A stretch of 64,000 bases of DNA from Bacteriovoracaceae bacterium UBA6153 (GTDB lineage Bacteria; Bdellovibrionota; Bacteriovoracia; Bacteriovoracales; Bacteriovoracaceae): NCBI GenBank assembly GCA_002428265.1, contig DIUR01000033.1, forward strand, positions 1 to 64,000. Reading direction: 5' to 3'. The notes under the pieces were generated by a model. That model did no database searches and had not been told where the DNA came from. It was given only the letters and a program-made list of their open reading frames with translations. Positions 52,899 to 62,526 of the stretch are shown here, in pieces (within the stretch, counting starts at the first letter, position 1; the number at the start of each line of letters is the position of its first letter). Made by a program: the position numbers and the translations under genes.

Positions 52899-54956
52899 CT
52901 ACGACTTAGCTGAGTCGCCTTTGGCAAAAATCGAAGCTACAAAATTAAGTGCATCAGTAGCACAAATTTCACAGTAACCATGATTTTTGATCAAACGTGA
53001 CTTCACAACATCGATCTTTTCTTGTGTTTCTTTATCAACAACTTTCGAGATGATAGTCGTAAGCTTGATTGAATCTTTTTGATCTTCAAAAAGCTTCAGT
53101 TCAAGAGCTCTGTGCAGACGCTCGTTCATCTTGTAGTCAAAAACTTTCCCTTCGATCGCAAGAGCTCCGATGTAGTTCATGATTTCTCTTCTGAAATCGT
53201 CTTTACGTGACTCAGGAATATCGATTTTTTCTTCGATTGATCTCATGAATCTTTCATCAGCGTCTTCTAACTTATTAGAGTACTTGTTTCTGATTTTTTC
53301 TTTTTGAGTGTAGGCCTTAACGTTATCGATATAGTTTGCACATAACGTCTGGATCGCTGACTCATCAACTGAGATCGCTTTTTGCACGTCATTTTTAACT
53401 GTATCTTCATACTCTTGACGAGCAATCGCCAGCATCTCTTTATAGTGGTCAAGTTGATCGTGAGAGTTAATTAATCCGTGGTGTTTTAATCCTGATTCAA
53501 GTTCATTGAAAACCATGAATGGGTTTAAACATCCAACATGGCCATTTTTCACCAGGGCATTTGAAAGTTTATCCTGGATATAACGAGGAGAAATCCCTTC
53601 CAGACCTTCTCTAATCGCTTCTTTTCTAAGTTCCTTAACGTTGTCTTCATTGTAACCAGGAAGAGTTTTTCCGTTATAAAGCTTAAGCTTTTGAAGTTTT
53701 GTCAGGTCAGATTTTTTCGGCTCTTCTAAACGAGTTAGAATCGACCAAGTCGCTGCCATCTCAATAGTGTGAGGAGCAATATGCACGTGAGGGATTCTCT
53801 CTGCATTGAAGTCTTTTTGATAGATTTTTACTTCCTGATCTAATCTTGTGATGTACGGAACATCGATTTTCACAGTTCTATCTCTTAGGGCTTCCATAAA
53901 CTCATTTGACTGAAGTTTTCTGAACTCCGGCTCGTTCGTGTGGCCTAAAATAACTTCATCAATATCCGTTTGAGAGAATTTCTTTGGCTTAATTGACTGC
54001 TCTTGAGACGCTCCAAGAAGATCGTACAAGAAAGCAACGTCAAGCTTTAACATCTCGATGAACTCAACAATACCGCGGTTAGCGATGTTGAACTCTCCAT
54101 CGAAGTTAAAAGCACGTGGATCTGAATCCGATCCGTATTGAGCGATTTTTCTGTAGTTGATATCCCCAGTTAATTCAGTTGAATCCTGGTTTTTCTCATC
54201 TTTTGGCTGGAATGTACCAATACCAATTCTGTCTTTTTCACTTAATAGAAGACGTTTTACACGCACGTGATTAAGAACTTTTTTCCAGTCGCCATTATAT
54301 TTCTTTAAGTAAGCACCAAGGATATATCTGTCAGCAGGACAAACTTCAGCTTTAATGTTGATTTTGTGCCCGTCTTTTCTTCCTTTATTGATCTCATCAA
54401 GAAATTGCTTTCTGACTTCGACCGGAAGAAGCTTTAGAGGCTCTTCGTGCATTGGTGATGGAAAAAGTTTTGCTCCACCTAAAATTTCTGATTCCGTCTC
54501 GTCATACCATTCAAAAGTATAAAGAGCGCCTTCATCTGTGCGCGAATAGTGCTCGATTCCTTTCTTAATCATTCTTGAAATAGAAGATTTAGCCGAACCA
54601 ACCGGCCCGTGAAGAAGAAGAACACGTTTTTCTGTTCCGTATCCAGCAGCAGCTGATTTAAAGAAATTCACTAACTTCATTAAGTGAACATCAATACCGA
54701 AAACTGCATCTTTTCCGTTTTGTATTGGATCATCAAAGAAGTGGTAACGAAGAACTTCTTTTTTGTACTCTGAATATGTAGTAGACCCGTATGACATAAT
54801 CATATCGTGAACACGTTGAAATGCATTTCTTGTGACTTTCGGATTAGCTGCAACTAAATCCAAATATTCTTGAAAACTTCCAGTCCAATGCAAATGAGAA
54901 AAGTCAGAAACTTTATAGTTCTCATCCATGAACTTATTGATATCTAATTTTGACAT
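52899..54956 (-). CDS. prkA: PrkA-type serine protein kinase / AAA+ protein (YeaG)
   Basis: A 685-residue protein, family length about 640. N-terminal AAA+ module with Walker A LHGPVGSAKSSISRMIKKG (about residue 110) and EILGGAKLFPSPMHEEPLKL, then SEFNIANRG-type text (GEFNIANRGIVEFIEMLK), VILGHTNEPEFRK and a C-terminal domain of the PrkA family. It is reported to phosphorylate proteins on Ser. The gene leads prkA-DUF444-spoVR, a stress operon of many Gram-negatives. A GGGGG site lies close to the ATG. Divergent from the PP2C phosphatase at 55141, 184 bases apart. Confidence 0.93.
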   Translation of the reverse strand: MSKLDINKFMDENYKVSDFSHLHWTGSFQEYLDLVAANPKVTRNAFQRVHDMIMSYGSTTYSEYKKEVLRYHFFDDPIQNGKDAVFGIDVHLMKLVNFFKSAAAGYGTEKRVLLLHGPVGSAKSSISRMIKKGIEHYSRTDEGALYTFEWYDETESEILGGAKLFPSPMHEEPLKLLPVEVRKQFLDEINKGRKDGHKINIKAEVCPADRYILGAYLKKYNGDWKKVLNHVRVKRLLLSEKDRIGIGTFQPKDEKNQDSTELTGDINYRKIAQYGSDSDPRAFNFDGEFNIANRGIVEFIEMLKLDVAFLYDLLGASQEQSIKPKKFSQTDIDEVILGHTNEPEFRKLQSNEFMEALRDRTVKIDVPYITRLDQEVKIYQKDFNAERIPHVHIAPHTIEMAATWSILTRLEEPKKSDLTKLQKLKLYNGKTLPGYNEDNVKELRKEAIREGLEGISPRYIQDKLSNALVKNGHVGCLNPFMVFNELESGLKHHGLINSHDQLDHYKEMLAIARQEYEDTVKNDVQKAISVDESAIQTLCANYIDNVKAYTQKEKIRNKYSNKLEDADERFMRSIEEKIDIPESRKDDFRREIMNYIGALAIEGKVFDYKMNERLHRALELKLFEDQKDSIKLTTIISKVVDKETQEKIDVVKSRLIKNHGYCEICATDALNFVASIFAKGDSAKS

Positions 54957-55071
54957 TAATAACCCCCATCAAAAATTCTTAAACGTTTTAATCTATTTAA
55001 GTATGACATAAATAATAAAAATAAACTAACCAAACAAACCTGAGTAAAAGACTCTGTATTGCCGTTTAAGT

Positions 55072-55100
55072 TTGACAAAAATTCGCTCGACCTCGACAAT
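55072..55100 (+). promoter_or_regulatory. Likely promoter of the PP2C gene
   Basis: TTGACA at 55072-55077 is a perfect -35 box and GACAAT at 55095-55100 is a fair -10 after 17 bases. Transcription would start about 35 bases before the ATG at 55141. The other side of the gap 54957-55140, ahead of prkA, is AT-rich without a clear promoter. Confidence 0.55.
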
Positions 55101-55140
55101 AAAGTCTGATCATTTATAATTTTTTGGAATAAGCGAACAA

Positions 55141-55884
55141 ATGGGATTAATTGCAACGGGTGCAACTGACATTGGCCGTAAACGAAAAACCAATCAGGAT
55201 TCATTTTACCTGAGCTTGGAGAAAAAACTTTTCATCGTCGCCGATGGAATGGGCGGACACAACGGTGGCGACATCGCTTCGCAGATGGCAGTTAAGGTGA
55301 TGCCAGAGTATCTCTATCAAAACCTGACAATGGACCCGCCGCTTCTTTTAAATGCTTCTATAAAAGAATCAAATCGCTCTATTAAAAATTTCGGAGAAAC
55401 CCATCCTGAGTTAATTGGAATGGGAACGACCATCGTAAGTTTTTATTTCCGTGGGCAAAATATCTATGTGGGAAATGTCGGTGACTCACGTGCCTATTTG
55501 ATCAATAACAAGAAAATTTTCCAACTCACTAGAGATCACTCATTGGTGCAAGAAAAACTAAATTACGGCGTGTATACCAGAGAACAAGCGGCCCTTGACC
55601 CTCAGAAAAATGTACTCGTTCGCACGGTTGGATTTGAAGAAGATGTTGAGGCGGATGTCTTCACTTACAAGGTTGTAAAAAATGATATTTTCCTGTGCTG
55701 CTCAGACGGATTGCACGGAAAAGTCAGTGACGAAGATATGGTTTATATTATCAATAAACTTATCCCTGACCCAGCTGTTGCGACTCAAGAAGTCGCAGAC
55801 AAAGTAATAGAAACTTTGATTAATCTGGCCAACGAAAACGGCGGCCAGGATAACATCACGGCCATCTTGATTATTGCTCAGTAA
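55141..55884 (+). CDS. PP2C-family protein phosphatase
   Basis: A 247-residue phosphatase of the Stp/PrpC type that removes phosphate from Ser/Thr using two metal ions. Motifs: RKTNQDSF, VADGMGGHNGGDIAS, GMGTTIV, GNVGDSRAYL, CCSDGLHGKVSD and GGQDNITAIL, all intact with the metal-binding Asp residues. No signal or membrane segment, so cytoplasmic. It is divergent from prkA, and could reverse PrkA or other kinase action; no eukaryote-like Ser/Thr kinase gene is next to it. Confidence 0.93.
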   Translation: MGLIATGATDIGRKRKTNQDSFYLSLEKKLFIVADGMGGHNGGDIASQMAVKVMPEYLYQNLTMDPPLLLNASIKESNRSIKNFGETHPELIGMGTTIVSFYFRGQNIYVGNVGDSRAYLINNKKIFQLTRDHSLVQEKLNYGVYTREQAALDPQKNVLVRTVGFEEDVEADVFTYKVVKNDIFLCCSDGLHGKVSDEDMVYIINKLIPDPAVATQEVADKVIETLINLANENGGQDNITAILIIAQ

Positions 55885-55902
55885 AAATGCGCAGCATTTT
55901 TA
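55882..55902 (+). terminator. Weak hairpin at the end of the PP2C gene
   Basis: TAAAAATGC and GCATTTTTA pair exactly around a three-base loop and overlap the stop codon. The stem is mostly AT, with its own T-run. It may be a weak terminator. The rest of the 110-base gap to 55995 holds CCCCTATAAAATT (55948-55960) and AT-rich sequence. Confidence 0.4.
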
Positions 55903-55994
55903 TTGGCAAGTATTAAAAGATCTCTCTACTTTATCATTGCATTCTACCCCCTATAAAATTACAATTTATTAGTACAAATTTCATAAGTCTAAAA

Positions 55995-57110
55995 ATGGAG
56001 CTCCCATTGGATCGCTATTACACTTTAATGATTATTCCCGAAAAGAATAAAGACGTCCGGTCGATAAAAATTCCACGTCTCGTTTTTAAGAGTATTGTTT
56101 TTCTCTTCATCACCTTCACTATTCTTTTAGGTATTCTTACTTACGATTACTGGAATGTTTTAAGTCAGGTTTACGAAAACAAACATCTTCTGGTTGAAAA
56201 CCGTCAACTTAAAGAACAAGTTCAATTGTTCCAGATGAAACTCAACTCGATCACAGAAGACTTGGAACGCATCAACGTGTTTGAGCGAAAACTTCGTGCG
56301 ATCACTGGTCTTGAGGCGATTCAACCAACAACGGTTGATGCAAGCTCAAACGCTGTTCGTGCTGTCAACAACAACACTATGGGTGAACCGGATAAAGATT
56401 ATTCTCCGGGATCAATGATTAGAATTTTTAAACAGTCACCTACTAAAACAGCTGAGAAGCTGGAGAAATTTGAAGACGACAAAAAATATGTCGAGACTAA
56501 AAAAGTTTACGAAGAAAAAATCGCATCAGCTTATCTTCAGTCAAACGATTTTACTTACTCGAAAGAATGGTCATTTTTAACTCGCCAGAGTTTAGGTATG
56601 GCCCCACTATATGCAGAGTTCGACTACAAATATGAAGTCGTTGTTAGTTTTTTAAAAGAAATAGAAGTGCGCGTCCATCAACTCGATCAGCACTTACTGG
56701 ATAAAGAATCGTTTATCCGCTCTACTCCGACCATCATGCCAACTCAGGGGCATTTAACTTCTACTTATGGGCCAAGAATGTCGCCATATGCTGGAAGAGT
56801 AAAAATGCATGAGGGAATTGATGTTGGTGCACCATCAGGAACTGCTATCGTAGCACCTGCTGATGGCATCGTTACCTACTCAGGAGCTAAAGCGGGATTC
56901 GGCAACTTCGTCCAGATCGACCACGGTTACGGGGTCGAAACTATTTACGGTCACGCCTCAACTGTCGTTGCGAGAAAAGGACAGAAAGTAGTGCGTGGCG
57001 ATCGAATTGCTACGGTCGGAAACACAGGGTATTCGACGGGACCACACGTCCACTACGAGGTTCGTGTCAACGGAACACCCGTTGACCCACTTTACTACAC
57101 GCTTAATTAA
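55995..57110 (+). CDS. Membrane-bound M23 (LytM) peptidase
   Basis: A 371-residue protein. A single membrane segment (about 32-50, SIVFLFITFTILLGILTY) is followed by a coiled coil (about 60-105, ENRQLKEQVQLFQMKL) and, at the end, an M23 peptidase domain with KMHEGIDVGAPSGTAI (H-x3-D zinc ligands) and GPHVHYEVRVNG (H-x-H). Family members cut peptidoglycan cross-links, or act as amidase activators when zinc residues are lost; here they are present. The start is ATG 55995; a TTG at 56007 has GGAG at good spacing inside the first codons and may be the real start. secA follows 38 bases on. Confidence 0.9.
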   Translation: MELPLDRYYTLMIIPEKNKDVRSIKIPRLVFKSIVFLFITFTILLGILTYDYWNVLSQVYENKHLLVENRQLKEQVQLFQMKLNSITEDLERINVFERKLRAITGLEAIQPTTVDASSNAVRAVNNNTMGEPDKDYSPGSMIRIFKQSPTKTAEKLEKFEDDKKYVETKKVYEEKIASAYLQSNDFTYSKEWSFLTRQSLGMAPLYAEFDYKYEVVVSFLKEIEVRVHQLDQHLLDKESFIRSTPTIMPTQGHLTSTYGPRMSPYAGRVKMHEGIDVGAPSGTAIVAPADGIVTYSGAKAGFGNFVQIDHGYGVETIYGHASTVVARKGQKVVRGDRIATVGNTGYSTGPHVHYEVRVNGTPVDPLYYTLN

Positions 57111-57147
57111 TTTTTATTTTTATATTCAGATTCTACAGGAGTCCTAA

Positions 57148-59706
57148 ATGTTTAATCCATTACAAATGATTTTCGGTACAAAATACGACCGCGATCTAAA
57201 AAAACTAAAACCTATTGTTGAGGTTATCAACGCCCTTGAACCTCAAATGAAAAAAATGACGGATGATGCCCTGAAAGGGCAGACCACAGCTTTGCGAGCC
57301 AAGCTAGCCGCAGGAGCAACACTCGAGTCTATTCTTCCTGAAGCCTTTGCAACTATCCGAGAAGCTTCTACACGCGTATTAGGCATGAGACATTTCGATG
57401 TTCAGCTTATGGGTGGAGCTGCTCTTTTTAACGGTGGTATCGCCGAAATGAAAACAGGTGAAGGTAAAACCTTAACTGGTACACTTCCCCTTTATCTTGT
57501 GGCCCTTGAAGGAAAAGGCGCTCACGTTGTAACGGTCAACGACTACCTTGCAAAACGTGATGCTGAAGAAATGGGTGTGCTTTATGAATGGTTGGGATTA
57601 ACTGTTGGTGTGATCCTTTCACAAATGTCTGATGAAGACCGCCAGGTGGCTTACAAAGCAGACATCACATACGGAACAAATAACGAGTTTGCTTTCGACT
57701 ACCTAAGAGACAATATGAAATTCTCTCTTGAAGAATATGTTCAAAGAGACCACCACTTTTGTATCGTAGATGAGGTCGACTCAATTCTTATCGATGAGGC
57801 CAGAACTCCATTGCTTATCTCAGGTCCATCTGAAGGTGATCCGGGATTATACTACGTCGCTAACGACATTATCCCTCAATTACAAAAAGGTGTTCATTAC
57901 ACTGTTGATGAAAAAGCACGCTCTGCTATGTTTACAGAAGATGGTGTTATCAAGGTTCAAGAGTTATTAAAACTTGATAACCTCTACAACATTGAACACT
58001 CAAACCTTCTTCACCATTTAAACCAATCTCTAAAAGCTCACAGCTTATTCAAACTTGATGTTGACTATGTTAACAGAGACGGACAAATCATCATCGTTGA
58101 TGAGTTTACAGGAAGACTAAAAGAAGGGTCTCGCTGGTCAGATGGACTTCACCAGTCTGTTGAAGCTAAAGAAGGTGTAAAGATCAAGTCTGAAAACCAG
58201 ACTCTTGCTTCTATTACTTTCCAGAACTACTTTAAACTTTATTCTAAGCTCTCAGGTATGACAGGTACTGCCGACACTGAAGCTGAAGAGTTCATGAAAA
58301 TCTACAACCTGGACGTTGTAGTTATCCCTACTAACCTTCCAATGGCCCGCGTGGATGAAGCAGATATCATCTACAAAAACCGCGCAGCTAAATATAAGGC
58401 CGTAGCAGAGTTAATTAAAACTCTTCACGCTAAAGGACAACCAGTTCTCGTTGGTACAATTGCGATTGAAACATCAGAGCTTCTTTCAAAAGAGCTCTCT
58501 AACTCAGGAATCAAACACGAAGTACTAAACGCTAAACAACATGAGCGTGAAGCTGAGATCATTAAAAATGCAGGACAACCTGGTGCCGTTACAATTGCTA
58601 CAAACATGGCAGGTCGTGGAACGGATATTAAACTGACTCCAGAAACAAAAGCGGCCGGCGGTCTCTATATTCTTGGGACTGAAAGACACGAGTCTCGTCG
58701 TATTGACAACCAGCTTCGTGGTCGTTCAGGCCGTCAAGGTGACCCAGGGAACTCTAAATTTTTCTTATCTCTTGAAGATGATTTAATGAGAATTTTCGGA
58801 TCAGATAAAATTTCAGGATTAATGAACACATTAGGAATGAAAGAAGATGAGCCGATCGAACACAAAATGATTTCAAATGCGATTGCGAAAGCTCAAAAGA
58901 AAGTTGAAGCACACAACTTTGATATCAGAAAGCATCTTCTTGAATACGACAACGTCATGAACGAGCAAAGACGCATCATCTATAAAATCCGCCGCGACAT
59001 CTTAAATGATAAAGATAACCACGGATTTGTTCAGGAGATGACGGAAGACGTAGCAATGGACTTCCTGGAAAACTACCGCCCGGAAAACAAAAAAGCCCCT
59101 GTGGATTCATGGGACTGGACAGCACTTGCTCACGGATTCAAGACGACATTCAATACTGAGCATGAAGTTAACTACAATGAATGTATCACTGGGTTTGACG
59201 GTGAAATCGAAAGATATATCGCAAACACAGCAAACTCTATCCTTGAGAAGAAGTTTGCTGACTACGAACCAGAACAAGTGACATACGCATTGAGAGAAAT
59301 TCTTCTAAGTGCCTTTGATCAGCATTGGAAAGACCATTTACTTCAGATGGACCACGCTAAAGAAGGGATCAATCTGAGAGCTTACGCTCAAAAAGACCCT
59401 CTTACTGAGTATAAAAAAGAATCTTTCATGTTATTTGATGCCATGAAAGGCCAAGTAAAAAAATCTATTGTTAGCAATTTATTTACTGTTAGACTTTATA
59501 CAAAGGCAGAGATTGAAGAGCTTCAAAAAAGACATCAAGAAGAGCTTGATGCTCAACTTGAGGCCCACAGAAAGTCTCTAGAGGCCCAGACGCTTAAAGA
59601 AGAAGCAAAAACAATTAAGCGCATCAGCGGGAAAGTTGGAAGAAATGATCCATGTCCTTGCGGTTCTGGGAAAAAATATAAGCAATGCCACGGAGTAGAT
59701 GCTTAA
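57148..59706 (+). CDS. secA: Preprotein translocase ATPase SecA
   Basis: An 852-residue motor that pushes preproteins through SecYEG. Complete: MKTGEGKTLTGTLP (Walker A), VDEVDSILIDEARTPLLISG (DEVD), TGTADTEAEEF, NMAGRGTDIKL, and RGRSGRQGDPG. A C-terminal zinc motif RNDPCPCGSGKKYKQCHG ends the protein, which in SecA binds SecB. A GGAG site lies before the ATG. Fits the many exported proteins in the window. Confidence 0.97.
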   Translation: MFNPLQMIFGTKYDRDLKKLKPIVEVINALEPQMKKMTDDALKGQTTALRAKLAAGATLESILPEAFATIREASTRVLGMRHFDVQLMGGAALFNGGIAEMKTGEGKTLTGTLPLYLVALEGKGAHVVTVNDYLAKRDAEEMGVLYEWLGLTVGVILSQMSDEDRQVAYKADITYGTNNEFAFDYLRDNMKFSLEEYVQRDHHFCIVDEVDSILIDEARTPLLISGPSEGDPGLYYVANDIIPQLQKGVHYTVDEKARSAMFTEDGVIKVQELLKLDNLYNIEHSNLLHHLNQSLKAHSLFKLDVDYVNRDGQIIIVDEFTGRLKEGSRWSDGLHQSVEAKEGVKIKSENQTLASITFQNYFKLYSKLSGMTGTADTEAEEFMKIYNLDVVVIPTNLPMARVDEADIIYKNRAAKYKAVAELIKTLHAKGQPVLVGTIAIETSELLSKELSNSGIKHEVLNAKQHEREAEIIKNAGQPGAVTIATNMAGRGTDIKLTPETKAAGGLYILGTERHESRRIDNQLRGRSGRQGDPGNSKFFLSLEDDLMRIFGSDKISGLMNTLGMKEDEPIEHKMISNAIAKAQKKVEAHNFDIRKHLLEYDNVMNEQRRIIYKIRRDILNDKDNHGFVQEMTEDVAMDFLENYRPENKKAPVDSWDWTALAHGFKTTFNTEHEVNYNECITGFDGEIERYIANTANSILEKKFADYEPEQVTYALREILLSAFDQHWKDHLLQMDHAKEGINLRAYAQKDPLTEYKKESFMLFDAMKGQVKKSIVSNLFTVRLYTKAEIEELQKRHQEELDAQLEAHRKSLEAQTLKEEAKTIKRISGKVGRNDPCPCGSGKKYKQCHGVDA

Positions 59707-59720
59707 ATAAAAAGGGCCAG

Positions 59721-61061
59721 ATGGTTAAGAAAAAGTTTGAGAAAAAATATGAAGATGATGAAAATAAAGACCTAACTAGGATTGAGGATCTTTCTGAGTT
59801 TTTACACCAGGAAGACTCAGATCTAGATTCGGTCTTTAATAACTTTTCTCCTGATTCATCGGACTCGACTGGTCTTGGCATTGATTCTCTTCCCGACTTG
59901 CCTCCAGAACTACCGTCTGATTCCCCTGAAGAAGACCTGGCCTTTGAGGCCACTTCCCTAGATGACATAAGCTTTGAAAGTGCAGATGAATCAGTAGATT
60001 CATCTGATACTTTTGAATTAAGTGACACAAGTTTTGAATCAGATCTCTCTGAGACAACTGATTCAGATGATTCAATATTTGAAAGTGAGTTAAGTGACGT
60101 TGAAATTGACTCTTCAAATATTTTTGAAAACGAAGTCATTGAAGAAGACAATGAAGAAGACAATGTAGAAGATAATGAAATTAGTCACCCAAGTTATGAA
60201 GAACGAGTAAGTGCGACCCAAGAAGTCTACACTAATACATCAGAAAAATTTGAAGATGTTAAAACCTTTGCTCAAAATTTTTCATATGGAAAGGTCTCCC
60301 TGGGTGGTGGAAATCCTCCTTATAGTATCATTTTACGCCATATTAAATTTAAAGAAGATGCTGATGACATTCTAGATCTCTTAAGAGAGTTCGGAATTGT
60401 GACAGAAGATAACGAAAAAGATCATCTCCGTGCTCTTGAGCTGGGATCAATTATCATTCCACAAATCAGTGAGTACACGGCCATTGTCCTGGCCCATAAG
60501 TTCAGAAGATTTGACCTTGATTTACAAGTCGGTCTCTCGGATGAAGTTCATCCTTCTAAATCAGGAGATGTGAATCCAAAAGGATTACTGAAAAAAGACA
60601 ATCTAAGACAAAATAAATCAGAGAGTTTAAAGCTTAGTGAAATAGATCACACGATTAAAGAAGTCATTGTCTCTACCTCGCCTTCTATTCCTGGTTACCA
60701 GGTAGAAAGTTATATTGGAGTTCAAACCACTTTTGCTATCGTCGAAGAAAGCGAGCTAGAAAAACTTCAGTATGTGCAAAAGTCTCAAAGAGAACAATCG
60801 GAACTCTACGACTACAGCACCACGGAGACTGACCTTACAACAGATAAGGCCTTTAAAAATTATCAAAGCTCATTTGCTCTTTTATATGAAGACCTGACTA
60901 ATCAATTAAAGCAGAAGGCCTTTGCTCAAAATGCCAATGCCTTACTTGGGCTCAACTTTCAGCTATCACAGCTGCAATTTGAGAGATCTCATCAAAGAAT
61001 TAATGCTTATCAAATTACATGTAGTGCAACTCTCGCCATTATTGTTAAGGAAGACATCTAA
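59721..61061 (+). CDS. Acidic Ser/Asp-rich protein with YbjQ-like C-terminal domain
   Basis: The ATG at 59721 (MVKKKFEKKY) follows AAAGGGCC and is preferred to the frame opening at 59685 inside secA. A 446-residue protein. Residues about 15-170 are strongly acidic and Ser/Asp rich (SPDSSDSTGLGIDSLPDLP, SFESADESVDSSDTFEL), probably unfolded. A middle segment (about 190-290) starts VSLGGGNPPYSIILRHIKFK. The last 120 residues match YbjQ/UPF0145 style: STSPSIPGYQVESYIGV, LKQKAFAQNANALLGLN and INAYQITCSATLAI. YbjQ proteins have no firm function. It lies 14 bases after secA and one base before glpD-like, so likely one operon. Confidence 0.72.
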   Translation: MVKKKFEKKYEDDENKDLTRIEDLSEFLHQEDSDLDSVFNNFSPDSSDSTGLGIDSLPDLPPELPSDSPEEDLAFEATSLDDISFESADESVDSSDTFELSDTSFESDLSETTDSDDSIFESELSDVEIDSSNIFENEVIEEDNEEDNVEDNEISHPSYEERVSATQEVYTNTSEKFEDVKTFAQNFSYGKVSLGGGNPPYSIILRHIKFKEDADDILDLLREFGIVTEDNEKDHLRALELGSIIIPQISEYTAIVLAHKFRRFDLDLQVGLSDEVHPSKSGDVNPKGLLKKDNLRQNKSESLKLSEIDHTIKEVIVSTSPSIPGYQVESYIGVQTTFAIVEESELEKLQYVQKSQREQSELYDYSTTETDLTTDKAFKNYQSSFALLYEDLTNQLKQKAFAQNANALLGLNFQLSQLQFERSHQRINAYQITCSATLAIIVKEDI

Positions 61062-61062
61062 A

Positions 61063-62502
61063 ATGAAACCTGTAGAAAAAGCTCACTATAAAACTGTCAT
61101 TGTCGGCGGTGGAATTGTTGGTGCAGGAATTTTTCGCGACCTAGTCATGAACGGTGTTGAAACCCTCTTAATTGATGCTGGAGATTTCTCGTCGCAAACA
61201 AGCGAGAGAAGTTCAAAAATGCTCCACGGTGGCATTAGATATCTTGAGAATATGGATTTTCCATTGGTCTTTGAGGCCCTTCATGAAAAAAATCTTTGGT
61301 TGAAGCTCACTCCGCATTTAGCAAAAGAAGTCCCTTTTTATCTTCCCGTTTACTCTGATTCAAAACGCCCGCTTTGGATGATCAGAGCAGGACTTTATTT
61401 ATATGATCTGCTGTCTAGTTTTAAGAACTCACCTTTTTCTATGAAGAACAAAGCAGAATGCTTAAATGCTATTCCTGGACTCAATCCTGAAAGATTAAAA
61501 GGTGCTGGTGTTTATTACGATGGAATTATGGATGACGCCAAAATAACATTAGAAGTGATTTACGATGCTTTAGAAGAAGAGCACGCTTTTGCTAAAAACC
61601 ATACAATGGTCACTAATGTGAGAAAGATTAATAATAAATCTACACTGACACTAAAAGATCAATTCACTGGTATCGAATCTAACATCACGTGCGATCAGGT
61701 CGTCTATGCTTTAGGCCCTTTCACTGATACTTTTTTAAAACAATATGATTTTTATCACTGGCAGGATGTTCTACTCCCTTCAAAAGGATCACACATCTGG
61801 ATTAAGGCCTCAGATCTTCCTATAAAATATCCTATTGTCATGACACCACAAGATGAGTTTGGCGACAGAGTTATTTTTGTTAATCCTCATGGTGAAAAAG
61901 TCTTAGTAGGAACCACAGAAGTCCCAAATAAAGATAATCTTTTTGATGTAAAACCTACAGAAGAAGAAATCGCTTATCTCTTAAAAAACCTCAATACCTA
62001 TTTCCCGCTTTTAAAACTAAATGCTAGTCACATTATTGGAAGTTTTGCAGGAATACGACCGCTTGTGAGAGACGACAACTCTTCCGGAGATCGTGGAAAA
62101 ACGTCTCGTGAGCATAAAATTTATCAGCCATGCTCTGACACTTATGTCATTGCTGGCGGAAAATATACAACGTTTAGAGTTATGGGCCGCGAGATCACCC
62201 AAAAAATATGTCACCGCTTCCATAAAAGTTTTAATAGAGACAAGACCGAATCATCTCTTCGCAGAAAATCGGTTATCTCACCTTTTGCCTGGCACCTGCC
62301 AACTGCATCTGATCTAAAAAAGATTTGTGAAACAGAAATGCCAAAGACTTTTGAAGACCTGGTTAAGAGAAGATTATCAATTTCAACCAGGGCCATCTGG
62401 AAAGAGAATACACAAAAAGATTTTGACTCATATTTTGAAGAGCATATAAATCTGCTCAATAAGTATTTCAAAGTCACGAGTGCCGATATTGCTCGTTTTT
62501 AA
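61063..62502 (+). CDS. glpD: Glycerol-3-phosphate dehydrogenase, FAD-dependent (GlpD-like)
   Basis: Start at ATG 61063 (MKPVEKAHYK); the frame open from 60922 crosses the previous gene. 479 residues. FAD site VIVGGGIVGAGIFRDL, then SERSSKMLHGGIRYLENMD (family mark), GPFTDTF and GGKYTTFRVMGREI near the C-terminus. Oxidises sn-glycerol 3-phosphate to dihydroxyacetone phosphate at the inner membrane and feeds electrons to the quinone pool. Slightly shorter than E. coli GlpD (501). No glpK or glpF beside it; assignment is by family pattern. Confidence 0.85.
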   Translation: MKPVEKAHYKTVIVGGGIVGAGIFRDLVMNGVETLLIDAGDFSSQTSERSSKMLHGGIRYLENMDFPLVFEALHEKNLWLKLTPHLAKEVPFYLPVYSDSKRPLWMIRAGLYLYDLLSSFKNSPFSMKNKAECLNAIPGLNPERLKGAGVYYDGIMDDAKITLEVIYDALEEEHAFAKNHTMVTNVRKINNKSTLTLKDQFTGIESNITCDQVVYALGPFTDTFLKQYDFYHWQDVLLPSKGSHIWIKASDLPIKYPIVMTPQDEFGDRVIFVNPHGEKVLVGTTEVPNKDNLFDVKPTEEEIAYLLKNLNTYFPLLKLNASHIIGSFAGIRPLVRDDNSSGDRGKTSREHKIYQPCSDTYVIAGGKYTTFRVMGREITQKICHRFHKSFNRDKTESSLRRKSVISPFAWHLPTASDLKKICETEMPKTFEDLVKRRLSISTRAIWKENTQKDFDSYFEEHINLLNKYFKVTSADIARF

Positions 62503-62526
62503 AACTTCCTTATAAAGCAGACTCTC

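Noticed and set aside
59624..60163. Serine-rich open frame on the reverse strand
   Set aside because: It is the shadow of the Ser/Asp codons of the acidic protein on the other strand; no ribosome site and no recognisable domain.
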